The notes beneath the pieces are model-generated. The model had not been told where the DNA came from and did not search any database. It saw only the letters and a list, made by a program, of their open reading frames with translations. Shown piece after piece: positions 32,347 through 40,793 of a stretch of DNA of 64,000 nt. The stretch is taken from positions 1 through 64,000 of the forward strand of contig DAOTTQ010000018.1 of assembly GCA_034437555.1 (NCBI GenBank), read 5' to 3'. A program made the position numbers and the translations under genes. Numbering within the stretch: position 1 is the first letter of the stretch; every line of letters starts with the position of its first letter. The DNA is from JANWYT01 sp034437555. Lineage in GTDB: Bacteria; Chloroflexota; Anaerolineae; Aggregatilineales; Phototrophicaceae.

Positions 32347-32356
32347 CAAAAACGCC

Positions 32357-34099
32357 TTATCCCTTGTGGGCAAGGCTGGCGCGTGTGGTATCTTCGTATA
32401 GATTGCCCTCTTGCACCACAAAAATTCGGTCAGCGTCGCGTATCGTAGACAGGCGGTGGGCAATCGTAATGCTCGTGCGCCCTTTTAGCACACGCGCCAG
32501 CGCAGTTTGGATGTCTTGTTCGGTTTCAGTATCAATGCTACTGGTCGCTTCATCTAGCACCAAAATGCTGTTTGGGCTGTGAATCATGGCACGCGCTAAC
32601 GCCAATAACTGCCGTTGCCCTTCGCTTAGGTTTGCGCCACTGGGCAACAATGGGTAATCAAACGTATTTGGCAAACGCTGGATAAAGCGCATGGCACAGG
32701 CAATCTCACACGCCGATTGCATTTGTTCTAGGGTGACGTGGGGGTTAAATAGGCGAAGGTTATCGGCGATTGTGCCACTGAAAATATAGGGGTTTTGTGG
32801 CACAACGCTCACGTATTGGCGCAATTCCTTAAAACTTAATGCTCTTAAATCCACTCCACTAACTAAAATGCGTCCTTCATGCACATCATAGTACCGCGCC
32901 AAGAGCTTGACTAAGGACGTTTTGCCTGCTCCTGTTGCGCCCACAATGGCAATGCGCTCGCCTGCGTTAATGCTAAAATTGACGTTCTTTAGCACAGGGT
33001 GGGCGTGTTCATAGCCAAACGTCACATTTTCAAACGTTACCGTAGGCGAAAAATCTTTAATAACGGTAGGATGAGCAGGCTCTTGGATAGTGGGTTGCAC
33101 TTCTAGCATACGAGCAATACGCTCGCCGGCACTTAGCCCCGTTTGAATTTGTGCGAATTGTTCGGCAAGCTGTAAAATCGGCTCAAAGCTACGGCGCAAA
33201 TACTCAATAGAGGCAATCAGCATCCCCAACGTTGCCCACCCCGCCAAAACACCGCTGCCACCGCCCCATAACAAAATCGCCAACCCCAACGTGGTAAGCA
33301 ATTGCAAAATCAGCGCATACAGCGTATACGCATCACGTAACACAGTAAAGATATTGAGCATGTCCATGCTTACATCGTCAAACTCGCGCTCACTAACGGC
33401 TTGCCGATTAAACAATTGCACCACCAACATCCCGTTAAATTGCTCGTTGATATACGCTTGAAACTCGCCCATCACGCGGTGAAATTTATCCGAAGCCTCA
33501 CGCACACCACGCCTAAAATACAGGCTTGCCCACGCCATAAACGGAATCACGGCAAGGCTAATGAGGGCAAGTCGCCAGTTCAGCAAGAACATCACCCCAA
33601 TAATGCCCACTAGCGTAATCATATTACTGACTACCATCACGACACTGGTAGAGAGCAATTCTGTAAGGGCTTCAATGTCATTGGTAATGCGCGAGACAAT
33701 TTTGCCTACGGGCGTGTTGTTAAAGAATGTCATATCTTGTTTTAGAATGTGTTCATACAGGTGTTGGCGCAATCTAACGAGTGTGTTTTGTCCGATGCTG
33801 TGTAGCCAATACATCTGGGCATAGCGCACCACAAAAATGAGGAAGATAATCCCCACATACAATAAGCCAATGCGCCACACGCCATCTAAATCGCCCACCA
33901 CAATATAATCATCCACTGCCACCTGAATCAGGTAGGGCAAAACCAGATTAAGCGCACTAATCACAAACAACAGCCCCAACACCCCCAACACTTGAAAGCG
34001 ATAAGGGCGCAAAAATCGCCATAAAAACCGCACCAAATAGCCATCGCTCATGGTGCGCGTTTTCTTTAGTTCACCTTGCGAGATAATGCCCTGTGCCAT
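32357..34099 (-). CDS. ABC exporter half-transporter, catalytic-Walker-B subunit
   Basis: A 580-aa type IV (ABC-B like) exporter half: six membrane helices then an ATPase domain. Walker A is GATGAGKTS. The signature reads LSEGQ instead of LSGGQ. Walker B is ILVLDEATSSID with the catalytic Glu intact, and the switch is IAHRLSTI. Together with the next gene, which has the opposite defects, it should form a heterodimer with one active and one degenerate ATP site, as in TM287/288, BmrCD or LmrCD. Substrate is unknown (drugs or lipids in relatives). AGGAG lies about 10 bases before the ATG at 34099, which starts 4 bases after the partner gene's stop. Confidence 0.9.
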   Translation of the reverse strand: MAQGIISQGELKKTRTMSDGYLVRFLWRFLRPYRFQVLGVLGLLFVISALNLVLPYLIQVAVDDYIVVGDLDGVWRIGLLYVGIIFLIFVVRYAQMYWLHSIGQNTLVRLRQHLYEHILKQDMTFFNNTPVGKIVSRITNDIEALTELLSTSVVMVVSNMITLVGIIGVMFLLNWRLALISLAVIPFMAWASLYFRRGVREASDKFHRVMGEFQAYINEQFNGMLVVQLFNRQAVSEREFDDVSMDMLNIFTVLRDAYTLYALILQLLTTLGLAILLWGGGSGVLAGWATLGMLIASIEYLRRSFEPILQLAEQFAQIQTGLSAGERIARMLEVQPTIQEPAHPTVIKDFSPTVTFENVTFGYEHAHPVLKNVNFSINAGERIAIVGATGAGKTSLVKLLARYYDVHEGRILVSGVDLRALSFKELRQYVSVVPQNPYIFSGTIADNLRLFNPHVTLEQMQSACEIACAMRFIQRLPNTFDYPLLPSGANLSEGQRQLLALARAMIHSPNSILVLDEATSSIDTETEQDIQTALARVLKGRTSITIAHRLSTIRDADRIFVVQEGNLYEDTTRASLAHKG

Positions 34100-34103
34100 G
34101 CGC

Positions 34104-35882
34104 TTAGTCTCCTGCTTCGGGGTAAAGGGTTTGCGATGCGTCTTGCATTTCACGTTCTACCATGCGCGCATAGGCGGGGTTGCTTGCCATAAGGTCGGTA
34201 TGCTTGCCTTGTGCGATAATGCGCCCTTCATCCATCAAAATCACAATGTCAGCATCTTTTACCGTGGCGATGCGATGCGCGATGATGAGGCTTGTGCGTG
34301 TTTGTAGCACTTGGCGCAAGTCGCCTAAAATTTGTGCGGCGGTATTGACATCCACACTAGAAAGCGCATCATCTAGCACCAAAATGGAGGGATTTCTGAT
34401 GATAGCGCGGGCAATGGCTACCCGTTGCTTTTGCCCACCCGAAAGCATCACGCCTTTTTCGCCCACCATCGTATCTATTCCATAGGGCAATCGTGAGAGG
34501 TCATTAGACAAGCGCGAGATGTGAATGGCTTGGTGCAGTTCGTCTTCGCTAATGTTGTCCTTGCCCATGCGAATATTTTCATGGAGGGGCTGGCTAAACA
34601 AAAACGTTGACTGTGGCACATACGCCACCGCTTGGCGCAAATCGTTCAGGTGCAGGTCGCGCACATCCACACCGTCAATCATCACGCGCCCTTCGCTTAC
34701 ATCCATCACCCTAGACAACAAATTAACAAGAACCGTTTTGCCGCACCCTGTCGCGCCCACAATCCCCACCACTGTACCCGCAGGAATGTGCAAGTTAATG
34801 TCCTTTAGTAGCCACTTGCCCTCTGTGTGATAGCCCACGCCTTCTAGGCGAATGTCCCCTTTAGCGTTCTCTAGCGTTTGCGCGCTGGATTTATCGGCAA
34901 TAAGAGGGGGCTGTAAAAGGGGCGTAACGCGCATAAGCGCACCACGCGCCTGCATAAATCGCTGGTAAATAGTGCCAATTTCTAGCAGGCTTTTGCTAAT
35001 AAAGGTGAGATACAGCAAGAATTGGGTAAAGTTTCCCAGCGTCATGCGCCCTTCTAGTGTCATGATGCCGCCCACCAGCACCACCACCCCCGCCGCCAAA
35101 TTCGCAATAGCTTGGGGGAGCATCCCGACAGGCTCGTTACGGCGTTTGAAGTACAGCCACGTACGCTTAAATTTTTGGTTTTCTTCGTCAAATTTTTTGG
35201 CGGCATCGGCTTCACGCCCAAAGCTCTTAATGGTTTGGATGCCCGATGCTGTGTCTTGCACCAACGAAGCCAGCACGCCTTGTTGGTCTTGAACACGGGT
35301 AGACAAGGGGGTAATTGCCAGCCCCGCCCACATCTGTAAAGACGTACTAACGGTTAAAACAACAAACACAACCAGCGTTAGGCTGGCATCTATCTGTGAG
35401 AGCAATACAAAGGTTAGGGCAAGCCCCATAATGGCACTTGCGCCACGGTTCATCCCAATGGCAAGCAATCGCCACACAAATTGTAAATCGCTGTACATCC
35501 GTGAGATGAGTTCGCCCACAGAGTATTTTTCATAAAAAGATTGGTCTAGCGTGACCATATTGGCAAAGATAGCTTTCCGCATGTCATAGTGTGTTTCATA
35601 CGCTACCACACCGCTATAATGCCGTTGCCCAAAAAACGCCAGTAATGTCAGCAAGCTAAACAGTATCAGCAAGCCGATGTCCAGTAAAATTTGCCCTAAG
35701 TCAATGCCCCGTGACAAACCATCCACAATAACACCAATAATGTATGGCTCTAACGCAGAGGTTAAGCCCCCCGCCGCCCCGCATGATACCGCCATTGTGG
35801 CAGCAAAAGGGTGTTGTTTGATGTGAAATACAACCCAATTGAAATTAGCTTCTTTGGGTTTGGGTGGGGTTATGGTTGCCAT
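34104..35882 (-). CDS. ABC exporter half-transporter, degenerate-Walker-B subunit
   Basis: A 592-aa half-transporter with six membrane helices. Walker A is GATGCGKTV, the signature is canonical LSGGQKQRVAIARA, and Walker B is ILVLDDALSSVD, in which Asp replaces the catalytic Glu. Its intact signature should complete the partner's active site, while its own Asp marks the degenerate site. It is the promoter-proximal gene of the pair and is followed 4 bases later by the second subunit. The 238-base region upstream is T-rich with no clear promoter. Confidence 0.9.
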   Translation of the reverse strand: MATITPPKPKEANFNWVVFHIKQHPFAATMAVSCGAAGGLTSALEPYIIGVIVDGLSRGIDLGQILLDIGLLILFSLLTLLAFFGQRHYSGVVAYETHYDMRKAIFANMVTLDQSFYEKYSVGELISRMYSDLQFVWRLLAIGMNRGASAIMGLALTFVLLSQIDASLTLVVFVVLTVSTSLQMWAGLAITPLSTRVQDQQGVLASLVQDTASGIQTIKSFGREADAAKKFDEENQKFKRTWLYFKRRNEPVGMLPQAIANLAAGVVVLVGGIMTLEGRMTLGNFTQFLLYLTFISKSLLEIGTIYQRFMQARGALMRVTPLLQPPLIADKSSAQTLENAKGDIRLEGVGYHTEGKWLLKDINLHIPAGTVVGIVGATGCGKTVLVNLLSRVMDVSEGRVMIDGVDVRDLHLNDLRQAVAYVPQSTFLFSQPLHENIRMGKDNISEDELHQAIHISRLSNDLSRLPYGIDTMVGEKGVMLSGGQKQRVAIARAIIRNPSILVLDDALSSVDVNTAAQILGDLRQVLQTRTSLIIAHRIATVKDADIVILMDEGRIIAQGKHTDLMASNPAYARMVEREMQDASQTLYPEAGD

Positions 35883-36053
35883 TTTTAGAATAGCCTTTTT
35901 AATTGAAGGGTTTACAGCGGTGAAAATCTATCATAACAGAGGGGTTTTGAGGGTCAAGTGGGGTTTTTGCGGTTTATGCGTTTTTTTGAATAATTGCGTG
36001 TGTTTTTGATGAAAAATGTATTTTTCTGGTTTTTAGTGCAAATGTCCACACGT

Positions 36054-36091
36054 AAAAACACCCCGCCTGACGGTGTGCATCGGGCGAGGTG
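36054..36091 (-). terminator. Rho-independent terminator of the trxB operon
   Basis: On the minus strand, CACCTCGCCCGA / TCAGGCGGGGTG (36059-36070, 36080-36091; one mismatch and one G-U) is followed by TTTTT. It lies 30 bases past the trxB stop. Confidence 0.8.
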
Positions 36092-36120
36092 TGACAGGGC
36101 TTAGGGGAATGGGGTATCGC

Positions 36121-37092
36121 TTATTCAGACACCAAGTTAGCATCGTCCAGCGGTTGTAGGCTTTCTTCGTGGGCATCTAGCCAATGAATTGCGCTCATGG
36201 ATGCGCCCGTGCCTTGCCCCACGCTGGTGGCGACTTGTCGCCAAATTTCATCCTGAATTTCGCCTGCGGCAAACACGCCATCAACATTGGTGCGATAGCG
36301 TTCATCAGTAATGATGTAGCCATTGTCGTTAAGAGCTACTTGGTCTTTGAAGAACGTGCTGTTGGGGTCGTGACCGATAAAGACGAAAATGCCCTGTGTG
36401 GGATAGATGCTTTCTTCTTCGGTTTTCAGGTTTTTAAGGCGCACACTATTCACAATACCATCTTCATTAAACAGCACTTCTTCTACGGCGGTGTCCCAAA
36501 TGAAGTTCATCTTGGGGTTATCAAACGCCCGTTTTTGCAATTGCACGCCGGCACGTAGGGTATCGCGGCGGTGAATGACGGTGATTTTGGTGGCAAATCG
36601 GGTTAGGAAAACGCCTTCTTCAATGGCACTATCACCACCGCCTACAACCACCACTTCTTTTCCTCTAAAGAAGAAGCCATCGCAAGTGCCACAGTAGCTT
36701 ACGCCCCTGCCAATGCCTTCAATTTCGCCGTTCACTTTCAGCTTGCGTGGGTCTGCGCCAATGGTAATCAGCACCGAATCAGCAAGATAGGTTTCGCCTG
36801 CTGTTTTTACAGTAAAGGGTGTGCCTTGCGTAAAGTCTACGCTTTCCACCACATCATAAATGAACTCTGCGCCAAAGCCTTCGGCTTGGTCTTTCATCCG
36901 TTCAACCAGTTCGGGCCCACTGATGCCCCCCGGAAAGCCCGGATAATTTTCAATTTCATGGGTAATCGCAGCTTGCCCCCCCAGTTGCATCCCTGCAATG
37001 ACAACAGGTTTTAGCTGTGCGCGTGCCGTATAAAGGGCAGCTGCCAGCCCTGCGGGTCCCGAACCAACGATAAGAACGCGAGTTTTTTGCAT
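36121..37092 (-). CDS. trxB: Thioredoxin reductase
   Basis: A 323-aa NADPH- and FAD-dependent thioredoxin reductase. The FAD loop is VGSGPAGLAAALYTARA (9-25). The redox pair is Cys134 and Cys137 in SYCGTCDGFFF, the NADPH loop is VVGGGDSAIEEG, and the HRRDTLRA stretch binds the 2'-phosphate. The second FAD motif reads FAAGEI with Glu278, where Asp is usual; this is a mild oddity. The ATG at 37092 has AGGAG 10 bases upstream. It is the last gene of FHA-sigma-ZAS-trxB, and 13 bases separate it from the anti-sigma-like gene. Control of trxB by a redox sigma/anti-sigma pair is known in Streptomyces (SigR-RsrA). Confidence 0.93.
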   Translation of the reverse strand: MQKTRVLIVGSGPAGLAAALYTARAQLKPVVIAGMQLGGQAAITHEIENYPGFPGGISGPELVERMKDQAEGFGAEFIYDVVESVDFTQGTPFTVKTAGETYLADSVLITIGADPRKLKVNGEIEGIGRGVSYCGTCDGFFFRGKEVVVVGGGDSAIEEGVFLTRFATKITVIHRRDTLRAGVQLQKRAFDNPKMNFIWDTAVEEVLFNEDGIVNSVRLKNLKTEEESIYPTQGIFVFIGHDPNSTFFKDQVALNDNGYIITDERYRTNVDGVFAAGEIQDEIWRQVATSVGQGTGASMSAIHWLDAHEESLQPLDDANLVSE

Positions 37093-37105
37093 GGCTTTGT
37101 TGCTC

Positions 37106-37372
37106 CTAATTGTCTTGGTTGAGAAAGGATTCCATTTTAAGAACGCTAACGAGGGCAATAAATTCCTCGCGACAATCGCGCCAATAGCGCATGTGATGTT
37201 CCAGCGCGGGCAATACGTCCCGTAGGCTTTCACCAGCAGCAACACGCTCGGCTAACCGTGAAATGCTCTCACAGTGTTCGTTGCAGTCCATCGACTCAAT
37301 CTCTGAGTTTTCGGGACAATTGACAACAAAATCGAGTAATTCTTGTAATCGTTCTACGGTGTTATCGGACAT
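37106..37372 (-). CDS. Small zinc-anti-sigma-like protein
   Basis: An 88-aa soluble protein with Cys19, Cys30, Cys34, His59, His60 and Cys67. The helical DCNEHCESISRLAERVAAG is followed by HHMRYWRDCREEF, which has the layout of the HxxxCxxC motif of ZAS anti-sigma factors, except that Trp64 stands at the first Cys position. It lies directly downstream of an ECF sigma gene and upstream of trxB, which fits a redox- or zinc-responsive anti-sigma factor. It has no membrane helix, so it would be cytoplasmic like RsrA. The replaced Cys makes metal binding uncertain. AAGGAA lies about 9 bases before the ATG. Confidence 0.6.
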   Translation of the reverse strand: MSDNTVERLQELLDFVVNCPENSEIESMDCNEHCESISRLAERVAAGESLRDVLPALEHHMRYWRDCREEFIALVSVLKMESFLNQDN

Positions 37373-37436
37373 CGTTCTTTATTCCTTAAACTTCTACAGT
37401 GCTAGACGCACAGTGACGTTAGCGTCTTACTAGGGG

Positions 37437-38087
37437 TTAGCGTTCAAAGAGGCGCAAAAGGTAATCGGTGCTTAAGCCTTGTTCTTCAAGATACGTCTTT
37501 AGCTTACGGCGTGCATCATGAATCAGTTTATAGAGTGCGTTGCGGTTTGTACCTAGTTCTTCAGCCACCGTATCCATGGGAATATTGTTAAGTGCCACCG
37601 CTACCAATGCCTGATATTGCCGTTCTGTGAGGGCGTTTTTGAGGGCTTCATCCAGCACCTTAAACATATTTTCACGCTCGGCGGCAGTTTCGGGGTTAGG
37701 GGGTGCTTCGCCCATCAGGCTGGCACGCGCCGAAATAAAGTCGCCGTCTGCTGTTAATACATCAAGGCTAAAGTCCTTATAATGCGCCCGACGTAGCTCA
37801 CTAATGGCAATGCGAATGGCAATTTTGTTTGCCCATGTGGTAAAACGGCTTTCGCCTCTAAAATAATCAAGATTATCAAGCACGCGCAACGTGGCATCTT
37901 GTGCCAAATCTTGCGCCATTTCTTCTAGTTCGGTTATTGCCAGTCCGCGCAAATCACTTCTTTCTTGGCTTAAATAGTAAAAAACGCTCCGTTGAAGGCG
38001 TTCTCTTAGTTCTTCTAGGGCTTGGCTTTGCATATCAGGGTTACGCAATTGCGAAACCCACTCTTCATTTGTACGGTCGGTGGTCAT
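37437..38087 (-). CDS. ECF-type RNA polymerase sigma factor
   Basis: A 216-aa sigma-70-family factor of ECF type. Region 2 spans about residues 25-95 (EEMAQDLAQDATLRVLDNL, RFTTWANKIAIRIAISELRR, the -10 recognition helix). After a linker, region 4 spans about 145-200 (ALTERQYQALVAVALNNIPM, then DTVAEELGTNRNALYKLIHD, the -35 helix-turn-helix). Its start codon lies in the last of three 29-bp tandem repeats. Each contains a ribosome site and ATG, and the two upstream ATGs give only short peptides of about 9-10 codons. The FHA gene upstream ends inside the first of these repeats. Confidence 0.92.
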   Translation of the reverse strand: MTTDRTNEEWVSQLRNPDMQSQALEELRERLQRSVFYYLSQERSDLRGLAITELEEMAQDLAQDATLRVLDNLDYFRGESRFTTWANKIAIRIAISELRRAHYKDFSLDVLTADGDFISARASLMGEAPPNPETAAERENMFKVLDEALKNALTERQYQALVAVALNNIPMDTVAEELGTNRNALYKLIHDARRKLKTYLEEQGLSTDYLLRLFER

Positions 38088-38158
38088 TATTGCGCCTTTA
38101 TACGGTGGGTAGTCATCATTGCGCTTTTGTACAGTCGGTGGTCATTATTGCCCCTTAA
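38072..38158 (-). repeat. Three 29-bp tandem repeats over the sigma factor start
   Basis: Units 38072-38100, 38101-38129 and 38130-38158 are imperfect copies. Read on the minus strand, each contains AAG(G/C)(G/C)GCAATAATGAC or a close variant. Unit 38130-38158 holds the FHA stop (TAA overlapping ATG), and unit 38072-38100 holds the true sigma start. The two upstream ATGs open frames MTTDCTKAQ and MMTTHRIKAQ, each closed by a stop in the next unit. Confidence 0.9.
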
Positions 38159-38645
38159 ACGATGCCCTAAGCACAAAATGCCCCAGCCGAATGTCGTCTC
38201 CATCGCGCAGAATACGGGGTTGATTGGCAACCAAGCGTTGACCATTTAAGTAAGTGCCGTTAGCACTGGCTAAATCAATAATGTGCAATGCCCCATCACG
38301 GCGCACAATCGAGGCGTGCTTACGCGAGACACCCTTTTCTAAACCTTCAAGGTCTTCAAGGTCAACACCGGGCTTGTCTTTAACATCATTATGACGGCGA
38401 CCAATGATGACTTCTGTGAGTGTTGCTGCATCAAAAGAAAATCTTTCGCCACCTTCTACCACTTGTAACGTCAAAGAACCGTTAAAGCGTGCCGAACCCC
38501 AGCGTGGAACACCTTCTTCAAAGTCGGTGTTACCAAGCGCGCGCGTAGCTTGTTCTTTGGTTAAATCAACGAGAGGTGTTTCACACTTAATGCAAATGAG
38601 TTCCCCATCGCGGTTTTGATGTTGGCAACTTGGACAAATAATCAC
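38145..38645 (-). CDS. Zinc-ribbon FHA-domain protein
   Basis: A 166-aa protein with an N-terminal zinc ribbon (Cys4, Cys7, Cys18, Cys21 in ICPSCQ and CIKC) and a C-terminal FHA domain. The FHA domain has the strands VIIGRRHND, GVSRKHASIVRR and DLASANGTYLNG, including the Arg, Ser-x-x-His and Asn that read phosphothreonine. No kinase gene is in the window. It begins with GTG at 38645, with GGAG 8 bases upstream. It is the first gene of FHA-sigma-ZAS-trxB, so it may link phospho-signalling to sigma control, which is inference. Confidence 0.88.
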   Translation of the reverse strand: MIICPSCQHQNRDGELICIKCETPLVDLTKEQATRALGNTDFEEGVPRWGSARFNGSLTLQVVEGGERFSFDAATLTEVIIGRRHNDVKDKPGVDLEDLEGLEKGVSRKHASIVRRDGALHIIDLASANGTYLNGQRLVANQPRILRDGDDIRLGHFVLRASFKGQ

Positions 38646-38683
38646 TTTTTGGTCTCCAGAAATTGATAACCCTATACTTGCAT

Positions 38684-38712
38684 ATTCTAAACTGTATTTG
38701 CCACTACCGCAA
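38684..38712 (-). promoter_or_regulatory. Promoter of the FHA-sigma-ZAS-trxB operon
   Basis: On the minus strand, TTGCGG (38707-38712), a 17-base spacer and TAGAAT (38684-38689). The GTG start of the FHA gene is 39 bases downstream. Confidence 0.6.
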
Positions 38713-38749
38713 TCACTTATTAGTTCTTATAGTTCTCAAACAAGGGTTG

Positions 38750-38758
38750 TGTTATAAT
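38750..38758 (+). promoter_or_regulatory. Extended -10 promoter of ftsH
   Basis: TGT-TATAAT (38750-38758), a perfect -10 with the extended TGn element and no good -35. The ftsH start is 36 bases downstream. Confidence 0.6.
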
Positions 38759-38793
38759 CGCGATGCGAAAGTGTCGCTAACTCTGGAGTCGTT

Positions 38794-40692
38794 ATGAATC
38801 AATCACAACCCCCCAAAAGCCCACCCGAAAAGGAACCCAAAGAGGGGATGCCACAACCCTCACCGTTCAATAACCCTAATGCACAACGCATCACGGCGAT
38901 ATTGGCATTTTTGGTGTTGGCTTTCTTCTTATTTATGTTGTTTAACCGTCCCCCCACTAGCAGTAACGCCATTTCCTTAAACCAGCTTGCCAATGAAGTC
39001 GCCGCTGGGCGTGTGGCAAGAGTGATAGAACGTGGTGGCGAGGAATTGTTCATTGAATACGTTAATGGTGGCACAGCCCAAAGCTATAAATCCGCTTCAC
39101 TCGACCTCATCGAAACACTAGGGTATCGTAGTGTGCGCGATGTCCCCTTTGAATTTGTTCAACAAGCAGGCGATAACAGCCAAGCCTTCCTATTGCAAAT
39201 TTTGATTGGCATCGTGCCGATTGTCATCATTGTGTGGTTCTTGTGGCGCATGATGCGCTCTGTACGCGGTAGCCAAGACCAAGCCATGAGCTTTGGTCGC
39301 AGTCGCGCTCGCGTTAGTCGTGATATGGAACGCCCCCAAGTGACGTTTGAAGACGTGGCAGGCGCAGACGAAGCCAAAGAAGAACTGAAAGAAATTGTCG
39401 AGTTCTTAAAAGAGCCCGAAAAATTTATCCGTTTGGGTGCGCGTGTGCCAAAAGGCGTACTGATGGTGGGACCCCCCGGTACAGGTAAAACCCTTATGGC
39501 GCGTGCGGTAGCAGGCGAAGCAGGCGTACCCTTCTTTAGCATTAGCGGTAGCGAATTTGTAGAGATGTTTGTGGGTGTAGGCGCAAGCCGCGTGCGTGAT
39601 TTGTTTGAACGCGCCAAAGCAGAAGCCCCTGCCATCATCTTTGTCGATGAAATTGATGCTGTCGGCAGACAACGTGGCGCAGGCTTAGGCGGTGGACACG
39701 ATGAACGCGAACAAACCCTTAACCAAATTTTGGTTGAGATGGACGGCTTCGAGAACGATACCAACGTGATTGTTGTTGCTGCCACCAACCGCCCCGACAT
39801 TCTAGATGCTGCGCTCTTGCGCCCAGGACGTTTTGACCGCAAGGTCATCATGGACAACCCCGACGTAAAGGGACGGCAAGACATCCTGATTGTTCACTCT
39901 AAAGGCAAGCCCATTGCCCCCGATGTTGACCTAGAAGCCGTTGCAAAAATTACCGCAGGCTTTAGTGGTGCAGACCTAGAAAACTTGGTTAACGAAGCAG
40001 CTATTTTGGCAGCACGTCGCAACAAAAAGCACATCACAATGAGCGAAATGCAAGAAAGCATGGAGCGCGTAGTGATGGGGCCCGAGCGCAGAAGCCGTGT
40101 CATTAGCCCCGAAGAAAAGCAAAAAATCGCCTATCACGAAGCAGGTCACGCCATTCTGTTCCACGTGCTAGAGCATACAAACCCCGTTCACAAAATTACC
40201 ATTGTCTCACGGGGCAATGCGGGCGGTTATGTGATGCCCTTACCTTCTACGGATACGATGTTGCGCTCTAAAGAGGAATTTTTAGACGATATTACTGCTG
40301 CGATGGGCGGGCGAGCCGCCGAAGAGATTATCTACAATCAGCTGACCACAGGCGCAGTAAGTGACCTAAAGCAAGCCACACGCATGGCACGCATGATGGT
40401 AACGCAATTTGGCATGAGCGATAAGCTGGGACCGCGCTCTTATGGCGGTAGCTCCGGTCCCATTTTCTTGGGACGAGAGATGGGCGAATCACGCGATTAT
40501 AGCGAACACTACGCCGAAGCCATTGATGACGAAGTGCGAAGCATCCTACAAGGGGCTTATGACCGCGCCCGTACCATTTTGACACAATACAAAGAAAAGA
40601 TGGAACATCTGGTAGGCATTTTGATGGAACGCGAAACGCTTGATAGCACCGAATTTGTTGCCGTCATGCAGGGCGGAACAGACATCGCCTAA
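38794..40692 (+). CDS. ftsH: ATP-dependent zinc metalloprotease FtsH
   Basis: A membrane-anchored AAA+ protease of 632 aa that degrades misfolded membrane and regulatory proteins. A proline-rich cytoplasmic start is followed by helix 1 (about residues 32-50), an extracytoplasmic segment, and helix 2 (about 133-151). Walker A is GPPGTGKT (226-233), Walker B is IIFVDEIDAVG, the second region of homology ends in LLRPGRFDR, and the zinc site is HEAGH (448-452). The FVGVG pore loop is present (FVEMFVGVGASRVRDLF). GGAG lies 5 bases before the ATG. It is monocistronic, with its own promoter and a long terminator. Confidence 0.97.
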   Translation: MNQSQPPKSPPEKEPKEGMPQPSPFNNPNAQRITAILAFLVLAFFLFMLFNRPPTSSNAISLNQLANEVAAGRVARVIERGGEELFIEYVNGGTAQSYKSASLDLIETLGYRSVRDVPFEFVQQAGDNSQAFLLQILIGIVPIVIIVWFLWRMMRSVRGSQDQAMSFGRSRARVSRDMERPQVTFEDVAGADEAKEELKEIVEFLKEPEKFIRLGARVPKGVLMVGPPGTGKTLMARAVAGEAGVPFFSISGSEFVEMFVGVGASRVRDLFERAKAEAPAIIFVDEIDAVGRQRGAGLGGGHDEREQTLNQILVEMDGFENDTNVIVVAATNRPDILDAALLRPGRFDRKVIMDNPDVKGRQDILIVHSKGKPIAPDVDLEAVAKITAGFSGADLENLVNEAAILAARRNKKHITMSEMQESMERVVMGPERRSRVISPEEKQKIAYHEAGHAILFHVLEHTNPVHKITIVSRGNAGGYVMPLPSTDTMLRSKEEFLDDITAAMGGRAAEEIIYNQLTTGAVSDLKQATRMARMMVTQFGMSDKLGPRSYGGSSGPIFLGREMGESRDYSEHYAEAIDDEVRSILQGAYDRARTILTQYKEKMEHLVGILMERETLDSTEFVAVMQGGTDIA

Positions 40693-40721
40693 GCCCCATC
40701 ATCTTTTATAGACACGCATAA

Positions 40722-40757
40722 AAAAGGGACAATTCATCGTGATGAGTTGTCCCTTTT
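40722..40757. terminator. Bidirectional terminator between ftsH and the S9 peptidase gene
   Basis: AAAAGGGACAATTCATC / GATGAGTTGTCCCTTTT (40722-40738, 40741-40757) is a 17-bp stem with one wobble, A/T runs on both ends and a 2-base loop. It should serve both convergent genes. Confidence 0.85.
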
Positions 40758-40793
40758 GCTTTTGTGCAGGTGATGACCTTTAGGGCTTAATCA

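Noticed and set aside
39159..39884. 241-codon minus-strand frame inside ftsH
   Set aside because: Antisense to the AAA domain of a canonical FtsH; composition is typical of an antisense shadow.
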